64,000 bases of DNA from Coptis chinensis (lineage: Eukaryota; Streptophyta; Magnoliopsida; Ranunculales; Ranunculaceae). The notes under the pieces are model-generated. The model saw only the letters and a program-made list of their open reading frames with translations. It did no database searches and was not told where the DNA came from. The stretch is from NCBI GenBank assembly GCA_015680905.1, contig CM027377.1, positions 56,689,501 through 56,753,500 on the forward strand. The letters are read 5' to 3'. A program made the translations under genes and the position numbers. This document shows, one piece after another, positions 12,060 to 25,315 of this stretch (position 1 is its first letter; every line of letters starts with the position of its first letter).

Positions 12060-15000
12060 AACCACCCCCAAACAAAGATTTTGCTTGTCCTCAAGCAAAG
12101 ATGAGAAATTAGAATAAGTGACCAAAAATGGAGTTCTAACTACTCGCTTTACTGAAAGCGATTGCATTGACCATATGCAACAAGGCCTTTAAACCACTAG
12201 GAATTCCCTAGTGGACGAAGTTATAGCCTCGTGAGAGTTTTCCAAAGGAAGGTACTCACAAACTTCATCTATACTACAAACGACTAAGAAATAAAACTAT
12301 TGTTTTCTCATTCATGTCTCAACTATCTATACATCTCACTAGCAAATACATAAGAATAACCCAAATAACCCTAAGCTAATATATGCATAATAATTAATCA
12401 TCTAAAATAAACATATAACAATGAGTAATACTATGAAATGTAATAGCAGGTCCGCTTTTCAAAACTCGAATAGCATCCTTAAGTAGGTCCTCACATAAAT
12501 GTCAAACAAAACCACTGATTTTTCCACTCAAGTTTTCGCTTACTCAAAAAGCAAGTGGCAGTACACTTTACCTTACAATCTCAATGACAACAAGGAAGCC
12601 GGGTCGATCAAACACATCCGCCACTTACTATCACACTAACCTATTCCTAATTAAGCTAGAGGTCTTTATTAGGTGTCATGGGATTAGGAGATGGTTTAAG
12701 AAGGAAGGAAATGGATATTCGAAAAGAACAAGTCTGAGATAATAGAGTCTTCATATTATGTAACTAGAGAAACCTTGTTATTTACTTTTGCTTCTACACT
12801 TTGTTTCCATTCTTAGCCATATTTTTCTTTTTCTTTTCTTTGGCTTTTGACTCCCTTTATTCTATTTTTGGAGTTTTGATTTATTTCTATTTTTTTTTCT
12901 TTTTCTTTGGATGGAAACTTCTTTTCTTTATTTCCGGAAGCAACTACTAATTTTTGTTGTTTATGTGTTTTTCTTCTTCTTTTCTTCATCATTCTATTCT
13001 CAGACTTATTCTAAATTGGGTAGGTTGATTTATTATTTTTTTTTATTTTGTTTTGTTTTTGTAACAGGGTAAAGGAATTGTGGTTTATGGAAGGCTAAAG
13101 AAAGGCTCAGAGGGGCTTAATTAGCGAAAATAATTCATAGGTTTGAATTTCTGGCTATATCGATCCAAAGAGGGGCCTAAATTCTCGCTTTAGGATATGG
13201 CATAGTGATCAAGCAAGTGGACGCGTGTGATTTCTCTATCCCGATTTTACTTCTCCCTTGTGTCATTTCTCAAATGTTTCGCTTCATATAAGGCTTTAGG
13301 CTATATTCTCACAGGATTTGTAGAATAAGTACTCTAGCCTAGATTTCGTAAACTTATCGCCAAACAATCATAGATACTCATGTAATATATTTATAGATAG
13401 ATGCAAAGATTATTACCTACATATTAACCTAAGTTTCTAACTATTATTCGATGCAAAAAGCTATTGAGACTTCTAGATTGTTAAGAGCAAAGAGAAAGAA
13501 AACAATACCAATATTCCTAAGTGTATAGCATATTTTTTTTTTTATTTATTTTATATTTTTGAATTTTTGAAATTTTAACTAGAAAACAAGTGCATATTAT
13601 ACCTATCTATATCCTAACAGATGTCTTTAATTACACGGTTTCTATGCCCCCCCAAACAAGAAGCATGCTTTGTCCTCAAAGCATTTAAATAAAGAGGGTA
13701 GAAAAAAATACCATTGAAACGCCGCGGAAATTCGTGAACATCCGCAAAACAAAGTTAAAACATACAAATATAGTAATAAAATATCGACGCGAACTCTATA
13801 AAGAGTTCCACCCATTATGGGGTTAACCGTAATTAAATTGCTTGGGACATAAGCGCACACTAACTTAACTAAAACTTACCCGCACCCCAAAGATCTACTC
13901 GCCATCCTCCTCTTCTATATGAGGTTCTTTTCGCGATCCCCGCCATGCCATAACAACTTGCCACCTTCCGCCGCGGTGGTATCATCAACTAGTGCTAACC
14001 TCTCTAGTGTTATTTGGTCCGATGGGGTGTAAGGGGCAACCAAATGTGGTTGTAGACACCGCCATCCCGCCAAGTCATGGCTCGAATGATCTTACCATTA
14101 CGATTGGTGGGTCTCATGATTTCGACCCTTTCCCAACTGCGGTAATCGCGGTACGTATCACTGGTAGGTAAGCGCCAAATATAAGGCGGCAAACCAAGAC
14201 AGGCATAAGAAGGTACTTATGCCTCAAGGAATGGCCTCGCTTCAGAGTAGCAACTAAAACTCGGGAATGTCATACCGACGACGCCCCTCGCCTAAAGCAA
14301 GGAAAACGCCACCAACCGATATTATTGGCGTATAAACCGCCGTTTCTAGAATGTTCATCATGATGAACAACATGGTCAGGCCTACATTCAGCGATAGGCT
14401 ACTCGTAGGCGATGTTATATTGGTCTTGGTCCATGATATAAACACCCTCCCCCATATTACTCATGGAAATAGGCATATTCATATAGTTATGAGTTATCCG
14501 TCATATATCCCCACGCGGTGCATGTGGTCGTAATGGCAATCCCAAACCAAAGCTATCAAGTGCTTATGAATTCCATAGTCGCATTACCATCAAAAGCAAG
14601 GGAAAATTTTTGTTCTCCTTCTTGGGTACAAAAGAAAGTAATATTATTATAGAAGAATTCAGTTAGCTTTAGGTGAAAAAAAGAGTCGTCATCACTTACC
14701 GTAAGATGCCGCCATCCTAATCGCGACGATCCGGCCATGAACGATGTCCATAGGTATCGGTTCCCATCAAGTCTTCAAATGACTGCTCAGAATCACTATA
14801 GGAGGTGTCATCTTAAAACTACTCAGTAACAGCGCGAAAACCGGAAGAAACCTCTTTAAAAATTTGAATTTCCGCGGTTTACGGAGGAGGAGGATGCGCT
14901 GGCGCTGCCAGATAGAGCGAAGTCGCGCTTCTTCGGTTTTTGAAATTACAGTTGTTTTAGCTGGTCGCGCTTACTTGTAGCTTGGCACTCAATGATTTTT

Positions 15001-17940
15001 TTCGATTTCGTGTAATAATATGAAGTGGCTTAGCTTCTAGTGATTTTTCGCTTTGTAATAGGGCGTTCCAGAGGGGTGCAGAGGGTAAAGTGAGTTTCTA
15101 AGAAAAACAAGAAAAAAAGGTTGGAGTGAAAAGTGAAAGATGATGATGGGGTGTAGTGTGGGTTGTGAGTGTAGTATGATGGAAGTTTAAATAGGTTCGG
15201 GTTTCCAAAACGAATCGGCAAATTGCCAAATTGTTTTAAGGCAATTTCCGAAATAGAAAACGCCAAACCCAAAAACCGAAACTAACCATAGTTTTGATTT
15301 CCTAACAACCCGGTATCTAAACTCTCCTACATATCATGCTACCACTATTTTCAACTTTTACTCCAAGACAACCTTCGAAAAGATGATCAAAATAAATTAT
15401 ATAAAATAATATGAAATCCAAGCAATCTAAAACAAACAACTTAATATTTAAATCTAACTACATGAAATAAAATTCCACTAACAAAACAATAAAAACGATG
15501 AAATAACAGACACAACCGATGGTGAACACCTAGGCGCAGGAAGAAGATGGTCCCCGAGATGGAGATCGGCTCTCAGTGGTGACGAATGGCTTGAGCCATC
15601 CGCCTGGGCGGGCGACGACGCCATGCCTCTCGGACTCAAACCGAGATGGACTCATCCACGAAAGTGGCATGCGTCAGAGCATCTCTATCCCGAACAAGCC
15701 GTGCTTCCATCTCGCCTTGAGTATCGTGATAATCGGGCTTGGTGATTTCGGTGGATAATCTCCAAGTTAGACAAGATATCTTCCTCGACCCTTTTCGAAA
15801 GCATTTCAACTCTCGCCCGAAAAGTTCGTTTTGCTTATTTCAATTACAATTTGTCTATGTCGGATATCTTCACAGATACGATAATCGCGATCGCGAACCC
15901 GGTTTGTAAAAGATTATCATTCGCTCTAAATTAGAAGTATGACTATCGAAATTATCCTCAACCAACCATGTCATATCTTCGCCTTTCATTATTCGACTCA
16001 ACCTGTATTCTCTGCAGACAACGCCAAGTCTCTTGGATGCATTCCTTATAAATACTTGCATTAGAATGCAATTTGATCTTAATAGGAGCAGATTTAGCAA
16101 ATCTAAATGAGAGCATAATCTTAGTGATCAATACGGGAAGAGGGCCGTGCTCTTTCCCACTCCTCTAATCACATTCAAAATTAAATCAAGGATGCAGAAA
16201 TTACACTCATTCGTTTGCAAAATCCGAGAAACGCGCATTAATCAAGTCCGATGTCGCTGACTTTGTCTTTCTCAAGGACGTTTTACCAATCCACCGAAGC
16301 TACAGCCAGTTGATTGGTTCTCGTGGTCGCCCCGCTTAACGCAATGAGATATCGTGATTGTATTCACCCTCTATGACCGTATCTTTCATCAAAACAGGAA
16401 CTGCAGTATACCGGGTTCCCGAATGGTCGTGATCTAGGTTGGTTACAGCGTGATTCCTAATAGCTCACCAACAACCGCTCTCGTAACTTCCTCCGCTCCT
16501 CGCTATCCTAATGAAAATCCTATTTCCCTCCGATTCTCGCTTTTCTTATAAAACTGTTCTACCAAATCATAGTGATAGAAATCCTCGTAATACCACAGTC
16601 CGCTCCAATGTCTCTTAAACATCTCGGCGTCATAAAATGGCGCTAAATCGGGAGCAAAACGCTTTTTCCGGCAGTAATTCTACGTCAGAAGCGCCATTTA
16701 AGTTTGAACTGATTTGGGGTTTGTAGATGGTGGTGGATGCGAGTTTGATGAAAACTAACTAAACACAACGGTGGTGGTTGTGGTAGGTACGGCGGCAGGT
16801 TCGAAAACTTGAATTGGTGGGTGGTTTCTTGGTGGAAACGGTTGGAGATTGTGTTGGTGTTTGACAATGGGGGTTGGGTGGTCTTTCTATTTTAATGTAT
16901 TCTATTTTTATTTATTATTATTATTTTTTTTATTTGGGTTGCTAGGATTTGACTTTAAATTTGGACAAGCTGTTGGAGAAGATGAAGTCGCGATCTTCTT
17001 TTTGGAAAGTGGTATGGCTACTGTAGATGAGCGAAGTTCGCCCAAGCCCATTTCGATTTTTCGAAGTTTCACGATTTTTAAGTTTAACTTCAAACTAAAT
17101 TTCCGCCGCTTTATCGGTCCGATTTTTGCGAATGAGATATGGAAATGATCAGGAAAGAATTTCCAATCCAATGATCCATAAAACACTCGATTCCAACCAT
17201 GGGTGACGTATGAGAGGGTGGAAGGACGCATCGAAGTGTGTGTGTGACGAAGTTATGCTAACGAATGAACACTAAATTAGATGACGCCAAACCCAATGAA
17301 CTATACTAATAGACCTAAGCAACGAAAAGGAAGTTTCGAAAGCAATCCGGATGCAAGGATCGATCGCTTGACTCCCCAAACAAATTTTTAAACACAAAAT
17401 TTGTTTACAACGGGTCGTTTAAAGTCGATTCCCAAGACTTGTTGGATTGCTATGTCTATGATTTTAAGAATTTTAATTTTATTTTTATTTGTTAAGAAAC
17501 ACGAAAAACAATAAATACATAATTCACTCCATAGAGGAACATGACTCAAAAATCGAGAAAACATGTAAAGTGGAAAAACGGAATTATGTGAACTGTGGAC
17601 TTAGGATCCGTGCTTACAACCACACACTCCATGGGAGGGCCCGTTACCTGAATGGTGCACTTACCATTAAATGGAAGTGAAAGGAAGTACACCAATGACA
17701 AGGGTCATTCCTCATATATATGGTCCCGTAAAAGGACTTCCTCTATATCGGGACGAAGTTCGTGAAAATGTTTTAACCGTTGACCGTTAACTTGAAAGGT
17801 ACTGTTGTCCTTGGGATTTACCAAGGTAATTGCCCGTAAGGGTGACTTCAAGAACTTAAAAGGGCCGCACTAACGGGTTTTTAGTTTCCCCGGGAAAATA
17901 TGTAGACGGGAGTTGTAAAGCAAAACCTTTGTCCGACTAC
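12060..17940 (-). other. Athila-2 3' internal region, possibly including an extra ORF
   Basis: The first 1.6 kb (12,060-13,690) repeats the Athila-1 3' region, including the doubled hairpin and polypurine modules (at 12,060 and about 13,646). Between about 13,900 and 16,700 the base composition becomes more coding-like on the minus strand with short open stretches. Athila elements often carry an additional, sometimes envelope-like, ORF here, but I cannot recognise one. A region near 16,900-17,400 resembles 26,150-26,400 of Athila-1. Confidence 0.6.
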
Positions 17941-17949
17941 AAACTCTTT

Positions 17950-20560
17950 GGTAAGAAGATATGCTTATCATGAACACGCTTCATGTTGGCTTTATAATCC
18001 TTCATGAGATCGTAAGAATCGCCACGGATTTCTTCAAGCTCATTTAATTGTAACTTGGCGTTTGACACCCACCTCATCAATATTGTAGTTAAGGCTTTTT
18101 ATAGCCCACGAGCACGGTGCTCTAATTCAACGGGCAAATGACATGGTTTCCCAAATACAAGTCTAAAGGGAGACATACCTATAGGGGTTTTGAAAGCAGT
18201 TCTATATGCCCATAAGGCATCCGATAGACGCTTCGACCAGTCTTTCCTATCAGGGTTTACCGTTGTTTCTAAAATCTTTTTGATTTCCCTATTAGAAACT
18301 TCTACTTGTCCGCTTAGTTTGTGGATGATAAGGAGTTGCTACTTTGTGTGTAACTCCATACTTTTTCACTAGGGATGCAACAACTCTGTTGCAAAAATGT
18401 GTTCCCCCATCACTAATGATGGCTTTAGGAATGCCAAACCTACAGAAAATGTATTCTTTAATAAAAATACCACGGTCTTATGGTCATTGCTACGCAAGCT
18501 AGGGCCTCTATCCATTTAGACACGTAGTCCACGGCAACTAGAATATAAATATAACCGTGGGGAAACAGGGAAAGGGCCCATGAAATCAATACCCCAAACA
18601 TCAAAAATTTCTACTATCAAGATTGGATTTAATGGCATCATATTACGCCGTGGATTCGCCCAAGTTGTTGGCAACTAATACACGCCTTGCAATGCACTTG
18701 GGCATCCTTAAAAAGGGTAGGCCAATAAAATCCATTATTGAAGAACTTTAGCGGCTGTTTTCATTCCGCTAAAGTGGCCACCACACTCTTTGTCATGGCG
18801 TAACGATAGAACTTCATTATATTCCCACCGGGAATGCAACGACTAATAATCTGATCCGCACAATACTTAAAAAGGTAGGGCTCATCCCAAGAGTATAATC
18901 TTGACTCGCCAAGAACTTTTACGCTCATTTCTTGTCCAATTATAAGGCATAACATCAGCCGCTAAATAGTTTACGATGTCCGCGATACCATGGTGATGAA
19001 AAAATAGCATACGATGCTCATCGGAGAAAAGAGTCCGGTATGGACTCGAATCACTACTATCGCCATTTGTAAGTCTAGATAAGTGGTCGGCAACTACGTT
19101 TTTGACCCCTCTTTTGTCCTTTATTTCTAATGTGAACTCTTGCGTGAGAAGAATCCATCGGATTAATCTCGCTTAGCATCCTTCTTTGCAAGAAGGTACC
19201 TAAGTGGCTCGCATGGTCCGTGTAAACTAAAGTTTTAGAACCAACCAAATAAGGACTAAACTTATCTAAAGCATAAATGACAGCTAAGAATTCTTTTTCA
19301 AGTAGTTGAATAATTCCGTTGAGCATCGTTTAATGTTTTACTAGCATAATAAAAATAACAGTGGACTTATTATCTATTTTTCGCCCCAAGACAAAGCTCC
19401 AACCGCATATAGTCACTAGCATCACACATGAGTTCGAAGGTTTAGACCAACTGAGGTCAGATAATAGGTGCAAGTGGTTAGGGCAGCTTTTAAGGTTTCA
19501 AAAGCCCGTTTACGCTTAAAATTAAAATCAAAGATTGCATCCTTCAAAAGCAGGTTAGTTAAAGGCCTAGCTATTTTCGAAAAAATCTTTAATGAAACGC
19601 CTATAAAACCCCTCGCGATGGCCTAGAAAGGGTTCTAATCTCACCTGGACAGTCCGTGGTTTAGGTAGGGTCGCTTATCTTATCTAGTTTGCTTTTTATC
19701 TACTTCGATGCCATCACTAGATACAATATGACCTAGTACTATGCCCTTTTTACCATGAAATGACACTTTTCCCAATTTAAAACGAGGCTCTTTTCTTCAC
19801 ACCGTGTCAAGACCTTAGACAAGTTAGACAAACATTCAGTAAAGGAGTCTCCATAGATAGAAAAATCATCCATGAACACTTCCATAAAGCTTCTACCATG
19901 TCACTAAATATATGAAGCATACATCGCTAGAAGGTACTGTGGGCATTACAAAGGCCAAAAGGCATTCGCTTATAGGCATATGTTCCGGCGGACATGTGAA
20001 GGTTGTCTTTTTCTTGGTCATCAATATCAATAATAATCTGAAAATAGCCAGAGTAGCCATCCGTAAAACAATAAAAGGCATGACCAGCTAGACGCTCTAG
20101 CATCCGATCTATAAATGGTGCGGAAAGTGGTCCTTTCGCGGTCATAGCATTTAAACGCCTCAGAATCAATACGATTCTCCATTTCATAGGACCTCGAGTG
20201 ACAACATAGTCACCCTTCCCGCTACGCACCATGGTAACTCCCCGATTTCTTAGGAACTACATGAATGGGACTTACCCATTCACTATCGGAGATTGGGTAT
20301 ATAATACCAAGATCGAAAGTAATCGCAAGACTTCTTCCCTAACCAACTCTTTCATGGCGTGGTTCAACGACGAGGTTCGCGAGAAGTCTTCGCTATCCTC
20401 CAAATGGATAATGATGAGTGCAAACATTGGGGTCAATTCCCTTAATATCGGCTAGGGACCAACCAATCGCAGACCGATGTTCCCTAATCACCCTTATTAA
20501 AGATGTCTCTTCATCCTAGTTAACAGAGAAGATATAATTATCGGGTGACTACCATCCCAA
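17950..20560 (-). pseudogene. Athila-2 pol: reverse transcriptase, RNase H, integrase remains
   Basis: Read on the minus strand: a reverse transcriptase with FTDGYSGYFQI and RMPFGLCNA near 19,950-20,110 and an FMDDF catalytic motif near 19,865, the form usual in Athila. RNase H follows (VIYALDKFSPYLVGSK near 19,200-19,290). Integrase holds a CQQLG zinc-finger remnant near 18,650 and the core motif [11 protein letters not shown] near 18,590. Many lesions; fossil. Confidence 0.85.
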
Positions 20561-20849
20561 TCAAGTTGAATATATTTTAACTCCGGGAAGAGGTTTAAGA
20601 CCGTGTGGACGGAATGTCCGTTGATGTTTCATAAGTGTCCTTATTCAGTGAATGAAGACTTGCTTAGGTAGCAAGTCTTCGTGAAACAATATATGGAGCA
20701 ACCGACGGTCTACAATTGGTGTGGATTCCAGGATGGTGTTGACTTCCTCTAAGTAGGAGTCATTTACAAAATCGAAGGTCCAAAAGAAAGGAATTTGTAC
20801 ATATTGTTTTCGTGAAACGGTTGTTAAAATAATCTTGAGCTAAACTCTC

Positions 20850-21700
20850 GATCATGCTAACCTCCCCATCTACGCATCTAATCCGGGTAATCGTTTCATC
20901 ATTTTAAAAACATTTACCTCGGCACGCAAGATGGCCAAAAGATAAGGACATCTTTCCATCGCGACAATTTATAAGCGCATTGGCAGTTGCCAAGAAGGGG
21001 CATCCTAAAATGATCGGTACAGTCATCATTAGCTTAATTTCTCAGATCGAGGATAACAAAAATCAGCATGATAGTAGAAATCCCGAACCTTAACAAGCAC
21101 GTTTTCCACTACACCTTTAGGATACTTAATTGACCGTCCGCTAATTGCAACGTTATTTTTGTAGGTTGCATTTCTCGTAGACCTATTTGTTTATACAAGT
21201 AATACGGGGAGTAAGTTAACACTCGCCCCGTGTCTAATAAGGCGGTAGTCGGTGGGAATCTCCTAAGGTGCATTTTACAAGAGGGATCTATTGTGGTCCT
21301 TGCACTTAACAATTCCATTATTTTCGGATAAAGTGGGAACCGCTCGCTTAAAAGGCGCCTTTAGGTATATTGGTCTTACGCCTAGTAGTGCACAACTCTT
21401 TAAGAAACTTAGCGTGGTTAGGTAGCTTTTTTAATAGCTTCGGAAAAGGAAGGTTTATCGTTAGATTCTTGAAAACGCTCCTAATTTCCTCAAAGTTTGT
21501 ATCCCCCGGTTAGCATGGCTAATTTTTGAGGAACGGTGGTTTCGCTTCTATATTTAGTGTATGGCTCGACTTGAAGTGTAACCTTGGCTTTCGTTTCTTT
21601 AGGTTGTGGTTTAACCGGGACCTCTACAAAGTGGTAGGTTCTTCAGTTTCTATTTCGTATCTAGTTCGACATCCGTGTAGGGATTACGGATGGGGTAACT
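20850..21700 (-). pseudogene. Athila-2 protease region
   Basis: The minus strand shows the aspartic protease signature TALLDTG near 21,240, then SPYYLYKQIGLREMQPT and TLQLADGQ, typical of Athila proteases. A homologous region lies at 27,360-28,160 in Athila-1. The upstream linker between gag and protease (21,350-21,700) also aligns between the two copies. Confidence 0.8.
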
Positions 21701-22019
21701 ATAGGCATAGTTACTTTGTTATCAACCACTCTTCCGCAGCGGAGAGTGGTGATGGCATTTAGGTCACCTACGCATTGTAGTTTCCGACTAGAATTACCGC
21801 TTACCTCAAAGGTCAGGTTTGTCGTTTTAGGGTTTGGTATTGCTTGTCCCGAAACACGCCTTTGGTGGTCATTTTCGCTTGGGCTAACCGTTGTATGCCC
21901 CGATTTATGGATTGTAAAATCTGTTGGTTTGATTGAGTCATTATCCGGAAAAGTTGTTGGGTAACTTGTATAAAGGCATCGATAACGATCCGGTTGTGTA
22001 GGTGTAGTAGTCACGTGGT

Positions 22020-23360
22020 GTGGATCGAACTATCTCGTTGATTATTTATGGGTGGGTTGTGATAGTTATTATTATTAACCGAACGATACCTCTATTGGTA
22101 TTATAATTATTATAATTATTCTAACCTTGTGCTTGACCTTGTCGGTATGCTTTGGTTGTTATAATTATTATAATTCCCTTTGACCTTGTCCTTCTCCTCC
22201 TCCTTGTCTAGGTGGAGCTTGGTTATAGTTGTTTGCTTGCCTAACGCTTTTGATTATTGTACCGGAGGTGTTACTTGTTGATTATTTCTCCAACTGAAGT
22301 CGATGTTGTCTCCAAGGGGGCGTTAGGAATAGGATAGTTATTAATAGAGTAAACATTATCTTGTTCCGTGGTTGTTGTTCATAAGCTAGAGGACAATAAT
22401 CATCGTGGTGCTCGACTCAAACAGAAATTACATGGGTTGGAGTTTACATTCATGACGGGATAGGCTTTTGTTGAGCGTAAATAGCCTCTACTTTTTAGTT
22501 AGAGATTCGATTAGATTTTTAAGTTCGATCGGTTTTCTTCTCAAAACATACCGCGCTTTTACCGTTGAAGAAGAACTATCGAATGGGGATATCACCACTA
22601 CCCCCAATTATTATTCCGCTTAGTTTGGTCTTCTAAAAATTTATAAGCCTCCGGAGGCTCCTTTACTTAGGAAACTACCCCCATTCATTATGTCAAGGAC
22701 TTCTTTATGGTGGTGTAGAAGACCTTTGAAAAGGCAACTAACTAACGGTCTTTAGCTAAGTTATGATGTGGACACTCTATAAGGAGATCGGTGAAACGAT
22801 TCCATGCCCTCGAAAATGATTCATGAGGATTCTCGGCCGGAAAAAATGAATCTTTGAAAGCATCTCATCCGCTTTAGGGGGTGGGTAAAAATGTTCCATA
22901 AACAATTTGAACAAGTTTAGCCCACGAAGTCCATTTAATTAGCGCCAGCGCAGTTAACCAAGACGACGCCTTTATCGGCTAGGGTGAAAAGGAATACCCT
23001 CGGTTTAATTTGTTCGCACCAACCGTAGGATGGTGGAATGTCGTAAGGACTTGTTCAATCCCACGATGTAGCCGATAAGGTTTTTCATGGTCTAACCCAT
23101 GAAAGACGGGTAACAAATTAAATATGTTTGGGGGATTCAAAATCCCCAATCGGTCCGCTAGAACGATGCACGATTTAGGGCTATCGCCAAGGCTTTGTAA
23201 AAGTCGGAGAGAGGAGTCTCTTTCTTCACCATTATGTCGTATGGTGTGTGTGATAGTAGTTAGAGGTGTCGGGGGTTGTGTACTAGATAGACTTGTTTGT
23301 TGCCGCGGTAATTACGCTTTGTTGTTTTGTTCGACTGCAGACCTTAATCTCATGCAAGAC
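22020..23360 (-). pseudogene. Athila-2 gag region
   Basis: The nucleotide sequence aligns closely with the better-preserved gag region of Athila-1 (28,440-29,880), including the asparagine- and glutamine-rich tail (22,050-22,300) and the segment encoding the gag core (22,600-23,100). The frames are more decayed than in Athila-1. Gag would form the virus-like particle. Confidence 0.8.
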
Positions 23361-23934
23361 TAAGTTGAGCTTAACTAAACATGCAACACTCCAAACAATT
23401 CTGATATACTAGTAGAAAACCTCTAACCGAAATGCGAGGTATGGAAGAAAGGAATACCCGATAGCGCCCTTGCTTCGCTTTATGAATAGCGCCTTGCGGT
23501 CTGGCGTGTTCAATGTATATAAGAGATTAGAACACTGAAAAAAATATGAAAGATCAAAGTTTGAATCAAAACCCGAAAACCGGAATTTTTAACACCGGCC
23601 GCCGGATTCGCAAGAGAAGGCCAAGGGCCCGAAAGTAATTTTCAGTTTACGTTGTTTTAGTATGGTCGCACCATTGGGAAGTCGAAGTTCCAGTGTTTGA
23701 GCTGGTCGCGCTTGGTAGGGTGGCGCGGCCGTGGGTAAACAAAATTCCAAGAACTTAGCTGGTCGCTCTCCTTGCTGGCGCTGGCCGCGGTATTTTTTTT
23801 CGAATTTGTCACGCTGAAACGGGCAACCACAAGATGAAACAAACAAGGGTGGGTGGGTTTAATGGGACTTAAAATTGACTACTTCTACTATGAAAACAAT
23901 GCTAAAGTGTAACTAAGATGGCAAATGCGCCATT

Positions 23935-25310
23935 TGATAATAATAAAATGGGTAGTTTACCTACTAAATGAACTATGAATTCAAAACGTGAAGTAAACTA
24001 AAACTGAACTTTTACGAAGTCTATTATCAAAGCTTCTACTCGACGCTAATTGCACTAAGTGGAGTAGGAAGTTCGCTCCACTCCTAGTTCCCTAGCATGG
24101 ATTGTTTTCTAAGTCTAAGAAATCTCTTAAGTCAATGAGAGCTTTTACTTTAAATGTTATGCTAACAAGACGTTATTTTAAATAACTAGATATAATAAAT
24201 AACAAGATAAAATATAACTAAAGATAATCTAACGGCTACGGAAATACGATTGTTTGACTCTAGATAAAGAAATAGAGGGGAATTAAATCCACCTCGACTC
24301 CAACTTAATAACCTAGTATAGATTGTCGATCTCGATTCTTACGCTTTAACGGCAAGAATTTCGAGTCTAATCCCTAGTGTTCATGGCATTCCTACCGGAT
24401 ACTAACTAGCATGTGAGGTCGCCCACCCATTCTCATGGCTTAAACACGACCTTCTAGAGTGGAATAGATTCTACTACCAAATTCTATACTAACCACTAAG
24501 TTTTCATCAAGGCTTCATCAACCCCTCTAATGGAGGTTTAGCCTTGAGTCATCAACCCAACATTTCCCATTGAATCTAAACTAAACATAATGTAAGAAAT
24601 TGAGATTTACTTAGTTAACAATAATGAATCTAATTTAATGGCTGGAATGGAATAATAACAAGAATTTAATTTAGATCTAGAATGGAAATGACAAAATTCG
24701 AAATGGACAACTAACTATTTTATTTATCTAATCAATCAAGAACAATCATTCAAAGATTTAATCTAAAACAAGAATTGAAATAGAACTAAAACTTAATTTC
24801 TTAATAAAACTAGATCTAGAATTCTATATATTAATTTAGGTCTAACTAGCTACCATTAACAAAGAGTGAAGCTTTTGTTTTTATACATCCAGATCCAAAA
24901 ATCGTGCATGGGCTTGGAGCCATGTTTTGGGCCAGAATCAAAGCCCAAAACCCAATTCTTTCAAATCCCAAAAAGGCCTCTTCAGCTGCAGTTGGCTTCC
25001 ACAGACTTTTCGTCCACTTCTGCTCCTCTGATTGGGTCAATGCTTGGACCATTGGAAAGCTCTTTCCGAGCCGGTCGTTTTGACATAAGGTAGGCCCAAT
25101 TCGAGGTCCGAGTCCAAAGATATGACATTCGAAGTTCACCGACCGCTGCTCCTTTATCTTGCTAAAGGCACACGTTACGCACATAATGGACTTTGAAGCC
25201 CGAAATGCATAAAAACACGTAATCAGTATTAACTCTTACTTATTATTCACATAATTGGTCTAACAAGATGATTATTAAGGGGTTAAAACTACAGTTTTGG
25301 GCTCTTATCA
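23935..25310 (-). repeat. Athila-2 5' LTR
   Basis: It pairs with 10,678-12,059. On the minus strand the LTR is followed directly by AATGGCGC, a primer-binding-like start, which marks it as the 5' LTR. The right flank ACAAC is the target duplication. Confidence 0.92.
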
Positions 25311-25315
25311 ACAAC

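Larger units (their letters stand above)
10678..25310 (-). mobile_element. Athila-2: full-ended Athila nested inside Athila-1
   Basis: LTRs of 1382 and 1376 bp (10,678-12,059 and 23,935-25,310) bound the element, with a perfect 5-bp duplication ACAAC at 10,673-10,677 and 25,311-25,315. On the minus strand the order is 5' LTR, primer-binding region beginning TGGCGC, gag, protease, reverse transcriptase, RNase H, integrase and a long 3' region. Total length is 14.6 kb, a usual size for Athila. All core parts can be found but the reading frames are heavily broken. It entered after Athila-1, and its similar LTRs suggest a recent insertion. Confidence 0.93.

Noticed and set aside
15030-17231. Host genes in the GC-richer stretch of Athila-2
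   Set aside because: Short, broken frames only; parts align with Athila-1, so it is element sequence.
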